A stretch of DNA of 64,000 nucleotides from positions 62,001 to 126,000 of the forward strand of contig JAHYIO010000009.1 in NCBI GenBank assembly GCA_020543525.1, in the 5' to 3' direction. The translations under genes were made by a program, and so were the position numbers. The notes below the pieces were generated by a model. The model did no database searches. It saw only the letters and a list, made by a program, of their open reading frames with translations, and was not told where the DNA came from. Source of the stretch: Coriolopsis trogii. Taxonomy: Eukaryota > Basidiomycota > Agaricomycetes > Polyporales > Polyporaceae. Of this stretch, positions 10,619 to 20,867 are shown piece by piece (positions within the stretch are counted from its first letter, which is position 1; each line of letters starts with the position of its first letter).

Positions 10619-12120
10619 TCAAAGCACAATGGGGATGCAGCCAATGGAAATGAGGCCGCCCTAGAACACAAGCTGTCAGTCCTCCCTCCTGTCCGTCTTA
10701 GACGAACCGGTCCGACGCTCACCACGCTGTTGTCCTCGCAGCACACCATGGTTCCGGAGCAATCGCCGCTCCCGATACCGATGACGGTGATCGGCGAGCA
10801 GTCGATCCCGAGGACGACGTCGAGGCCCTGGACGACGATGCCGAGCAGGCCCAGGATGAGCGAGCCCGTCGGGGAGTCGGCCTGTCGTATGTCAGTCCCT
10901 CTCTCTGATCACGTTCGCCGTCTCGGCGGGCGGGTGAGTACGGACCTTCTCGGTGGCGGCACAGCACTGAGCGGGGGCGCTGCTGGTGCAGGTGCCGGAG
11001 GGCGAGGTCACGGTCGTGGTCGGCGCTGTTGCTGTCACTGTCACCGTCACCGTCTTTCCTGGCGGCGGCGGCGGCGGGTTGTTGGGGGTGGGGGTGGCGG
11101 CCGCAAGGACGGAGAGAGAGAGGAGCGCGAGGGCCCCGGCGGGGATGCGTGCTAGCATGCTTGTGAGTGTATCGACTGGCTGTGTTCCGTGGACTGGGGG
11201 CTGACTGCGGGTGAGCTGCTCTCTGCAGAATGTCCAGCTCAGGTTGGAGGGCTTTATGCGCAGGACGGCTTCGGGAGCTTTAGAGACGGGAGCCAATGCG
11301 CACGTCGGATGGTCAGTTGGAAGTAGGCTGGCGTCAACCCGCGCAAGACACAACGCTGCATGCGGCCGGAGGTTGTGTCATGGTGCACGTAGAACGATGT
11401 CGGTCCCGGCCGCCGAGCGCGCAATGGTACGAACCACGAGAATGGCAGATTGCAGTTGAGTGTTTGCTCAGGACAAGGGGCCTGCACAGGGTGTACTGCA
11501 AGGTACGACCAATGTAGCTTGATAGAGAAGCGCAAGCTTACGGTATCGAACTCAAGAACATACCGCAACTGGGTAAAACACAACTATGATGTCATGACAT
11601 CGACCCTTACGGCGCTGTTCAATGAACTTGGTGACATGGGATAGATCCGGTGTGTACGTTCTTGTCGCGCGCTGTCTTGCGGTTACTGATACAATGCGAG
11701 GCGCTCCTGGCAACTACTCCAAGTCGCTTTGCGTGTACAAGGCTCCACGTTGACGTCGAACTCTATCTAGGTTTCTAATGGGCTGTCACTGTCATCGCAA
11801 GAATGGATCGGTGGAACCTTCCCTTGGCGCACATTGGACGCTGCAAGGGCGCGAACAGCTCAGGGAGGCACTCGTTGCTCGGGAGGTCCAATAGGAGGTA
11901 TGTTTTCCCTCCAGGTCCGGGAAAACTCTCATGCTGTCAGCCGCACGTTCGGACTACCGGTGTATATTGGGGTACATCCCTACGCTCGGCGTCTTCAACC
12001 GTCCACTCAATTCACTGATAGCGAAGATGAGGTTCCGGACACGAGTCACTCACAGTGCGGTTGCAGTGTCGGCAGACATGTGCGGCGGGAAACCCACCGG
12101 GATGCTGTTGTCGGCAAGCT
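10231..12120. repeat. Duplicated segment, copy B (contains Hyd-4)
   Basis: Partner of the segment at 7481-9470; see there for the shared landmarks. The promoter parts align best: both read through GG(C)CTTTAT.CGCA.AGGACGGC, then AGCT.TAGAG, then CCAATG.GC. Confidence 0.6.
10619..11158 (-). CDS. Class I hydrophobin Hyd-4
   Basis: Exons 11158-10946, 10881-10723, 10660-10619; 137 residues. Signal peptide MLARIPAGALALLSLSVLAAA, a run of six prolines, then TVTVTVTATAP, SGTCTSSAPAQCC (C1-C3), [16 protein letters not shown] and VCCEDN (C4-C7), [13 protein letters not shown] (C8). Same gene structure as Hyd-3, donor GTCCGT at intron 1. The position equal to the Hyd-3 TATA box reads CATAAA here (11253-11258), so its promoter may be weaker. 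The product itself looks intact. Confidence 0.95.
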
Positions 12121-14030
12121 TGTAAGCGACAGCTCTGGGGACATTTGACAGGAACACGCTACTGACCGCCACTTCCAGTCGACCCTGGTGCGGAGAGAGG
12201 CCAAACTGTAGGTCGACCTGTTCAAGTTGTTGCCGAAGTCTAGGCCCGGACTGGTGAGTGCTGAGAGTAGTTGTGGAACTTTGCCATGCGACAGTCGGTG
12301 CCGACGAGAGCTGAACATTCTCGCAGGCGCTATTGGGCGGCCTTCTTCCCGCCCCGAACACTTGTGCATTCTGCCCAGGAACGAAGGAGGCCGCCTCTCA
12401 TTCGCTCGTTCATAACTGAATAGGGAGGTGGGCGCGCGTAGAGACCTCAGGTGACCGATGCATTCTATCCGCTGCCAAGTCGTCTCAGCCGCTGTATCTC
12501 CTCTCGGGGCAATTTCGTACGTTCATCCACCAATACGGTTTCGTGCGCTCGTGATGGTCTTCGTGCTGTTGGATGAGCTGTTTCTGACGTAGGACTGGCG
12601 GGTTTCGAGCGTCGCGCCCGCTGTTTCGCGTTCGTTCAGGAACGGTTCATAGTTGCATGGCGGCCTGGAATGCAGTGAACCCTGCGCATCCCGACACGCA
12701 GTAGCATGGATTCTCTTACTCGACGCGAACGACACACCCTGTTTCACGTACTTGGTAATGTGATCTGGCAGGAGCTGATGATATGCTTTTTGGTTCGGCG
12801 GAGTTGCGAGCCGGAGATCCCGAACACCGAGCATGGCAGGTGGCGGGTGGCGGGTCAGTTGGGCATATAGTTTATGTGAGAGAATACGCTTCGACGGCCG
12901 CCATGCTCGCTTTCATATCCAACGCCTCTTGTTCCTGATCATCCCAACTTGTCAGCCATGGCGCCCTACGATCAGTAGCCACGGTGCACATGCGCCAGAT
13001 CGGGCAGACGCTGCAGACACTGTCCAGGAATGGGCGACGCTGGCCGTGTTCGATCCTCCCGGTGCGCACTTCTCGATTCGAAGTTCATCGGGACTCACCC
13101 AGCTCTCGTCACAGTCGATCTGGGCCTTCTCTCGCTCGATGCCCATCCTCCCTCCCCGTCACATGGTCCCATCGTTCCGTGGACTCTCCCGGGGGCACTT
13201 TCTCCGACTTCTACTTCCCTCCAATGACCTGGATTCAACCATGTGTCAGCTCTGCGCCTCTGCCATGTTGACACAGGACGTGCGTCGGACGAACTCCTGC
13301 AGTTGGGCGCGGCAAAGCTATTCAACGCCCAACATGTGCCTCTGTTGACGTGAACGATGACGACGGTGCGGAAGCGCGGCTAACGATTCGAGCCTGGTCT
13401 CACCGCAACGCAGTCGCCTTGGTGCGTACTGCCGACCACAGAGTCGGGGAATGCATACCACCACCGCTGAACATATCTCAGAACCATGAATACGTCACGG
13501 TGTACGCATTGTGTGGTGTACTCGCTATGGAACCGAACGTGCTGTTCGGAACCGTGAATGGTCGGCTCTCCATCACTCAGGGTACCATCAAAGAAGACCA
13601 CGCAATGTCAACCTTTCGCTCCCGCGCGTTGCACATTGCCCTGCGCACTATCCAGACTCTCCTTCACCTCAACTCGCTCGCCCTCCCCTCCTGCAGGACA
13701 CTCGATAAGCTACCATGGCTCACCACTCCATCATCGTCCGTATATCTCGGTCAATTACTACCCTATGCACCAGCTGCCAGACTCGACAAAGTACACCGTC
13801 GATCGTGATGTGGTGGAGAGATTCTCGACGGCCTTCGGCACGGTCCAACCATCTTGTCGCTTCCGACTACCACTGCCGTACGAAGAGGGGCACCACCGGG
13901 GTGTGCGACGACATATATATCATCAAACATCGAGGACGGTATGACAAGCCACTCCGTCGTTCTATCCAACCCACCGCCACTCTTTTCGCCCCGTCATCTC
14001 TCTCGCGCTCCTACCAACCCCACCGACAAC
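11159..14030. other. Spacer between Hyd-4 and Hyd-5
   Basis: Contains the Hyd-4 promoter, the right part of duplicated copy B up to about 12120, about 1.5 kb in which I see nothing convincing, and the Hyd-5 promoter with a C/T-rich leader from about 13620. Confidence 0.4.
13914..13920 (+). promoter_or_regulatory. TATA box of Hyd-5
   Basis: TATATAT, 117 bases before the Hyd-5 ATG. Confidence 0.5.
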
Positions 14031-14503
14031 ATGATCGCTCGTCTTCCCACCATCTTCATCCTCGCCGCCGCCGCGACGGTCAACGCGTCCATCGTCCCTC
14101 GGCGCGGTCACACGTCGGACCCGTCGACTTGTAGCACCGGCTCGATCCAGTGCTGCGACACGACCGTACACGTACGTCCAACAGGTTGCACCAGATCACA
14201 GTCCACTAATGCCTGTGTCCCTAGTCCGACGACCACAAGAAGCTCATTAGCGGTCTCTTCGGCATCGGCCTCGAGACTCTTACCGGGTCCCTTGCCGCCA
14301 ACTGCAGCCCGCTCAACATTGTGGGTATTGGTAGTACCGACTGCCAAGCGCACACTCTGTGCTGCCAGGACAACGCTGTGGTGCGTTCATCGTCTACCTC
14401 CATTGATGATTTGCAGACCCCATATACTAACCATTGACATGGTCTATAGGGCGGTCTGATCAGCATTGGCTGTGTCCCTGTCATCTTGCCCATTAGCTTG
14501 TAG
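14031..14503 (+). CDS. Class I hydrophobin Hyd-5, divergent
   Basis: Exons 14031-14171, 14225-14380, 14450-14503; 116 residues. Signal peptide MIARLPTIFILAAAATVNA, a short spacer with a PRRG site, then [10 protein letters not shown] (C1-C3), ANCSPLNIVGIGSTDC and LCCQDN (C4-C7), and [17 protein letters not shown] (C8). It keeps the common intron positions and phases but differs elsewhere: the C3-C4 loop reads SGLFGIGLETLTGSLAAN instead of the LGLLGIVL pattern of the others, and the last exon is 54 rather than 42 bases, adding PISL at the end. It has no Thr/Val spacer. Clearly a hydrophobin, but an outlier of the array. Confidence 0.93.
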
Positions 14504-15135
14504 GCGGCGTACGCTCTTCCCCAACTCAAAAGCTTTGAACATTTCGTCTTCCGGTGATACCTCGTAGCCCCTTCGTGTATTCAACATGATATCTTAATGC
14601 ATCCAGATTGTTATTACCTGAACTTACTTCATGTGGTGCAACATGGTCGAGTAGCCGACTATATGCGGAACATACCTCAGGCTTCATCGGCACGCTGAAA
14701 GTAGGAATTGGGCCCGATATCACCATAGGCGATCAGACTAAAGAAGACGGACCTTTTGGCCATACTCCAGGAACCTGGCCCCACCCCATTCCTAGCTTGG
14801 GAAGTGTACCTGGAGATCCCGCCACACAAGATGCCTGAACCTCGGATTCTCGGTTTTCCACCAAGCTTGCGAGACTGTCGCGGGTTACCAAGCAGAATAT
14901 AAACCAAATTTCGATATTATGATTGCGACCAACGAGATACAGGGCAAGACTATCGAAGCGAGCTCGAGTCTTGTTGCATCAACGCATGGCCCAAGAATAT
15001 AAGTGGGAGTCTGTATTCGTGGAAGAATACAAGAATCAGAAGTTCAATGAGAAAACGCTGTCGATCCGTGTATACTAGAGCGCGACTCCCAACTGGTGGA
15101 AGGCAGCCTCTTTAGCGCAATGCACCGCCGCCCTC
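14504..15135. other. Spacer between convergent Hyd-5 and Hyd-6
   Basis: Holds the 3' flanks of both genes. No ORF or repeat of note. Confidence 0.4.
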
Positions 15136-15654
15136 TTAGAGGATGATAGGGAGACAGCCGATGGAGAGCAGGCCGCCCTGGAATGACCATCAACATCCGC
15201 GAAGGTGGATAAGAATGACTCGGTGCTTACGACGTTGTTGTTCTGGCAGCAGACAGCGTTAGCGTTGCAGTTACCGCCGCCAACGCCAATGACGTTGATG
15301 GGCGAGCAGCCCACGCCGACGTTCGCATTGATGCCCTGGAGGACGATGCCGAGCAGGCCGAGGAGGAGGCTCGCGACGGGGTCACTAGCCTGTAAGACGA
15401 TGCGCATGTGTGAGTTACGGCGATCATAGCTAGCGGGCGGGGGATAGGGCGCTCAGGAGGAGCACACGGACCTCCTGGACGGAGTTGCAGCACTGGATGG
15501 GGCCGGTGCTGCAGGTGCCCGGGCTGGTGGGCTGGCTGGCGGGCGCAGTGACGGTGACGGTGGTGGTGGGGGGGTTACCCCCGGGGATGGCGGCCGCAAG
15601 GATGCTCAGGGAGAGCACAAAGTAGAAGAAGGCGATGGCGCGGGTGAACATCAT
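15136..15654 (-). CDS. Class I hydrophobin Hyd-6 (Thr/Val spacer)
   Basis: Exons 15654-15472, 15389-15231, 15177-15136; 127 residues. It starts with two methionines (MMFTRAIAFFYFVLSLSILA), so translation could begin one codon later. Signal peptide, then [30 protein letters not shown] (C1-C3), [16 protein letters not shown] and VCCQNN (C4-C7), [13 protein letters not shown] (C8). Its start resembles Hyd-10 ([21 protein letters not shown]), which lies 13 kb away on the other strand. TATAAATA lies at 15769-15776. Confidence 0.95.
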
Positions 15655-15768
15655 GGTCGGGCTGGGTCGAGAGTAGCGAGAGAGGACGAGGTGGAGAACT
15701 GGGGATGTAGCTGTGAACTGCTGGAGGGCTTGGTTCGAGCTGAGGGGATGTTGGTCGAGGCCATGGGG

Positions 15769-15776
15769 TATTTATA
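15769..15776 (-). promoter_or_regulatory. TATA box of Hyd-6
   Basis: TATAAATA on the minus strand, about 115 bases before the ATG. Confidence 0.6.
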
Positions 15777-17183
15777 CGTCTTTCGCACTGCGCGCTAGGT
15801 TTTGCTGGTTCCGCTAGGGTCTGAATGAAGGCTCGAGACTGTGGTGCGTGGGGAGGTACGAGACGGGTTCTTGTTCGGGTCCGCCGCGTGTTTAGACCAC
15901 CAGGTCACGTCAGGAGCGAGAGACCGCAGACACAGGCAGGGAGACGGAGAGGGGTGATGTCTTTTGCACCTGCGCGAGGCTGTGGAGCGATCCTGGGCTG
16001 ACGGGGTCGAGATGTCTACCGGGATCAGCGACATGACGGCGGATTCGGTTTGTGCGGTGATGAGGTGTAGCTGGTGTGACACAAATTTGACTTGCTTGTC
16101 GTCGGAGCTGTGCGTAGGGGGACGCTAGCGCGGAGGGAGCAGGAGGGCGCACCAGGCAGGAGGCTGAACCGTATCGAGAGGCGAGTTCGCTGAGTTTGCT
16201 TCGTCATGGAAGCGTCACCTGTGGTGGCATGCGCCTGCTCATAGCGGACGAACATTCGGGGGCGTCTCGCCACATTGAATAATGAATGACCCACTCTCTG
16301 TCGAGCGCGAGCCGCTTTCCTGAGCAGGTGCAGGACAATACCTCACACTGGAGGGCCGGCCAGGCAGATGAAACTTCGGTGTATGAACGGCGAGCCATCG
16401 ACGGCAGCGAGAGACGTAACTGGTCGCGAACGTTTACGCAAGTAAAGTCATCCTGGGCCGCCAGGGTCCAAGGACGCCATCACGATATGGCCATCGTGTT
16501 GAGCTCGGCGGGCGATCGCGCTGAGAGATGTCTCATTGAACTCTCTCACTTGGACGTTCGTGGTCTGGGCCATCGCTAATGACTGTTGAATGCGAGACAA
16601 GCATGTCTCATGTCTGCCAGACGGGCTGTTCCGAGTCGGTCGAGAGTTTGAGTTGGGTATATGCGCCGCCATCTGGAGTGCATTTGTTACTCACCAAGTA
16701 CGTGTACACGACTCGGGCGAGACGAGCCTCCGACGTTACGCACCGACAATGCGAGCCCACGGAAACTGAGCGGGAGCCAAGCAGCGCAAGAAGAGAAAGA
16801 CGTTTGCCCGCATCGAGGCCGCAGAGCATGCGTAACGTGGAGCGGATGCAATCCCTGAGAGCCGCAAAGGCGCCCGTCGTTACGTGGCCCTGCGTGACGA
16901 GCGTCACAATATTTTGAAGGCCGGCGCGCGACGTATCCTCGCACCGTCACATCGTTCTTGACCCCCACTGCCCCTGCCCTGCGTAAAGAATGACGATCGC
17001 TCCCGGCGTGACGGTTGATCCAGCCGCTTGCTGGCCCCTCGCCGGTGACCGCCTGCGAGTGCACGTAGGCAGCGCGATTTGGAGCCCCGAAGACGCACGA
17101 GGAACCCGAGTCTAAATACAGTCGAGGCAGGCGATGGGTGAGTTCCTTACCTGTTTGAGTTCACGACGCCACGATGCCTCGGG

Positions 17184-17518
17184 CGCCACGATGGGAACGA
17201 CGAGTACGAGCGGCTCGAAGAGTACCTAACCGAGCTGGGCCCTGTGATCCTCACTCGAGGGTGTCCTGCGCTCTAGTGCACGCTTCGCCTGGTCTGTTAA
17301 CAACGGGTCCTATCCAGCTCTGGATCTTCTGTCGATCTTTGACCACTCCGGGTATTTCCTTACTGGGTCGGTGAGCTGTGAGCAGCCACTGCGGCAGCCC
17401 ACCGATATACGCGCTCATTGATCTCTACCTGCGCCACAATGCTCTTGCCGCTTCAAACAAGCTCACGGGCAACATCCCCGAAGACGTAGCATACATTGTT
17501 GGTAACGCGCCCTTTTAG
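17184..17518 (+). pseudogene. Relic of an unidentified protein-coding gene
   Basis: Three adjoining stretches read like real protein in successive frames: RHDGNDEYERLEEYLTELGP plus VILTR (17184-17260), then RFAWSVNNGSYPALDLLSIF plus DHSGYFLTG (17282-17367), then SPPIYALIDLYLRHNALAAS followed by NKLTGNIPEDVAYIV (17397-17502). The joins would need gaps of only about 16 and 30 bases. That is shorter than any accepted intron in this window (45 or more), so I read them as frame-breaking insertions in a dead gene. The family is not recognised. A gene with unusually short introns is the alternative. Confidence 0.35.
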
Positions 17519-20273
17519 TCGCCTCTGCGTTCAAACAAGCTTCTTGCTTTCATAGTGAGCGCGAGCGCGAGGGAGTCGGCGCGCCGCAACGGCGCATCTT
17601 CCAACATAATCACCGCTCCAAGTTCTGATCCTTACTCTGATGCCCACGAGCTGTGCTAACCTTGTCTCTCAGCGTCAGTGTATTGTCATGTCCGCCGTTC
17701 AACCTACAACGACTATTACAAGAGCTCGCTGCGGTGATCACGCCCGAACGCCGAAGGAGGTCTTTTGCGGCGCCGAGGTTTAGTCAAGGCCCTTTATGCC
17801 CCATCCCCGCACAGGTACCCCGATATCCACAGAGCCTAATGGACGCATCGTCATAATATAACAGGTACGCATCACGTCGCTTCGTTGTCGCCTTCACATA
17901 ACAGTCAGATATACCGCATGGTGGATGGATTGCTGAACACACGCGATGCGCACGCCCCGTGTTCGTATTGTATCGCATGTCCCTCTGGAAGGGGTACGTT
18001 CCCTCGAGATCCCGGCGGAACGTACAAGCTACCCTAAAGATGGTCGACGGCGACTGTCACGGCTGCATTACAGCACTGTTTCGGCGGCGCCGACTAATGA
18101 ACGTCCGAATAGCTCTCTAACGCCTCCTCCGCCGCGTCTGTTTCCTTTCCGTCTGCGCTCTGGACTTCATCCTCGCAGGTATTGCGATGGTTCATTACGT
18201 GACTTCTTGGGATGGACGCAACGGCTTTTCCTCATCTGCTCTTGCTCTGGTCATGCACAGGGTCGGGTGGTGCTCCAGAGCCACGTACAAGGCCCAAGGT
18301 TAGACTCGGCCTGACCGCGAGGCTGCGTGTGCGACGGATCGTTTCTCCCGGCACGTTCGCGGGCCGTGGGATAGGATCGATGCAATGGGGTACGCGTACT
18401 ACCATCCCATGCGGTATGACCTTACGGAAAGCCAGAGGCGGACTCTGACAGCCTTGACAAGCCTGAGGCCAACGGTGTCGGTTGATTAGCCCTTGATGGA
18501 TATATGCGTTACACTGTATTGACAGTACGAAACGGGCTGTCTGCGGTCGGACACAATTTGGATTCGTAAGGACGCGCGGGCTGACAGAGCTTGGGTATTA
18601 GGCGCGTATTAGTGGACCTGAGACGCGCCATTGCTCGGGCCCGGGAAGGATGCGTGTCCTCGAGGCGTGAAGGGTTCCAAGCTGGTGTGGCAGATGCACC
18701 CGTTCGCACAGACCTGTCAGTGGCGTCGGGGGATAGTCTGCGATACTGACGTGGCTGGCAGGGGATGTTATTGAACACCGATGGCGCCGTCTGCTCGTCC
18801 GAGCAATGGACATATAGTGGCTATCAACCAACAGCCTATAAACTTTGCTGTCTTTCAGGCTCATCGCGTTAATACCAGAGATTAACTCGCTACAGATCAT
18901 GCTTGACTCGTCATGGAGGGGTGGAAGACGCCCTGACTGGCCCACGCCTCGCCACTCCGAGTCTCCTCTTGCACACAGTGACGGCGCACGATCGAGAAGG
19001 CCTTGCTCAGGCACGCAGAACTCCACGGAAGGCCATGAATCTGCGACGCGAGCGGCCCAACGTCAGTCCACCGACATCTTCAACACCGCGCGACGGCGGA
19101 CCGCACACGAGACGTGCTAGTGGGGAGACATTTCGGGGTGCGAGCGTGCACTCCAGACGTTTTGTGCGCGGAGACGAGCATCCTGAACAGATGGAGGGCG
19201 GCGAGAAGACGATTCCAGACAGGTCGGGGTTGGAATTCGAACAGCACTGGAGGATGTCCGAGATAATGGAGGGACGGAGGTCGGAGGTCGACTGGCTTCC
19301 AAAAGGGACGTGCCGTCGTGGTTCGTACGTTGGAGGGCTGGGGGTTCCCGTGTCGTCTTCCTACTGGCCGTCGTGCTCATCTGGTCCCTCGAGTAGAGCC
19401 CGCAGTTGCGACTGATGCACCCAATAATCGTGGTTCGAGCACCCCGGGTTTCGCGCATCTGTCATACCAGACAGATGCCTCGTTTCGTGGGCGTTCGCGG
19501 CGCCACATCTGGATGTTCGGTAAGATCTTACGTTGGCAGTCAACGGGAACGCACAAGGAGCGGACACACGAGGAATTTGGGGTCTGGGCAGAGGGCGGGC
19601 CGACCCGAAGAAGAGCATGCGCCATCAGCGGCGAGCCGTGTGCGCCGATTGTGCGCATGGATGTGGTACAGCCTGCGGTTTGTCTTCTCATCATGCTTTT
19701 TTTTTCACATATGGATCGAAGGCCGCATTGACACCCTGCATGGAAACCGTAGAGCCAAATGCTGGAGAAGGAGAGACTAGAATGTCTGGACTCGACTTCT
19801 TGCGTTCGAGAGCGGAGACGAGATCGCATCTGTGCACACGGCCGACCGATGGAAATCGAGCGGATGAAGATGGAAGCTCGGACGGGCGGGAGAAGGCGGA
19901 CTCGTGGGTCTGCGACTGCAACTCTATCCCGCACCGCGCAGTGGCACTTCCCCAGTTCGTTCTCTCGCCACCTGGGGCCCACCGATTTTCTCGACGAGGA
20001 CGGCGATCGGCGGCCTCCAGCGAAACGCGGTAACGTGACGCATGGTGTCTTCCATTTCGAGAAGTAGGGAGAGACTGACCGCCGGGACAGCTCGTGCGCG
20101 CCCTGCTGCAGATGCCGGCAACATCTTGGCTGCAGCCTTCGCTGACGGCCACAGAGTTTTTGTGCTCGCTCTTCGCTTCCTGACCGCAGGCAGGGTCGCG
20201 CCTCGCCTCGCGTCCAGTCGTAGAGCGTCGGCCCCAGAGTGGCCGCGCTCGCGTGCAGTATGGGTCTGCATAG

Positions 20274-20280
20274 TATATAA
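20274..20280 (+). promoter_or_regulatory. TATA box of Hyd-7
   Basis: TATATAA, 138 bases before the ATG, followed by a CT-rich tract and an A/C-rich leader ending ACAAACAAG just before the start codon. Confidence 0.65.
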
Positions 20281-20411
20281 GCTCGGTGAACGCTACGGAG
20301 ACGGCAGGCTTCAGTTCAGTTTCCGCACTCACTCAGCCTTCTCTCTCTCTCCTCTCAACTCGACTCTCGAGCCCACCACTCTTTTCGCTCCTTACCCACA
20401 CAACAAACAAG

Positions 20412-20867
20412 ATGATGTTCGCTCGCGTCGCTGCTATCACCCTCGGTGCCCTCCCCCTCCTTGCGGCCGCCACCCCCCTCGCTGTCCGCGACGGCAGCTG
20501 CTCGACGGGCACCATTCAGTGCTGCAACTCGCTCGAGAGCGTAAGTTGGCATTCCCAGAAACCGTGTCACGGTTGCTCATACGGCCTCTGCTTTTGTAGT
20601 CCAAGTCTGCGGCTGGGAGCGTCCTCCTTGGCTTGCTTGGTGTTGTCCTCGAGGACCTGACGGCTTCCATCGGTCTTGGCTGCTCGCCCCTCACCGTCGT
20701 CGGCGTCGGCTCCGGCGGCTCATGCACCTCCAACGTTGTTTGCTGCCAAAACAATAACGTCGTGAGTACCTATGTAGCCTTCGCCGATAACGAAGCAGCC
20801 TGACGCTGACTGTTCCAATGTGCAGGGTGGCCTCATTTCCATTGGCTGCCTTCCTATCATCCTCTAA
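20412..20867 (+). CDS. Class I hydrophobin Hyd-7, compact type
   Basis: Exons 20412-20540, 20600-20761, 20826-20867; 110 residues. Signal peptide MMFARVAAITLGALPLLAAA, a short TPLAVRDGS spacer, CSTGTIQCC (C1-C3), LGCSPLTVVGVGSGGSC and VCCQNN (C4-C7), [13 protein letters not shown] (C8). The spacing and length are those of a textbook class I hydrophobin. A good TATA box, a CT tract and the leader before the ATG suggest strong expression. Related to Hyd-8, Hyd-9 and Hyd-11 by its short N-terminus and similar signal peptide. Confidence 0.96.

Larger units (their letters stand above)
15655..20411. other. Gene-poor stretch of 4.7 kb
   Basis: Contains the Hyd-6 promoter at the left and the Hyd-7 promoter at the right. 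Between them the only coding-like text is the relic at 17184-17518. The GC content stays high, which produces many chance ORFs on both strands, none with a recognisable motif or consistent splice pattern. Confidence 0.4.
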
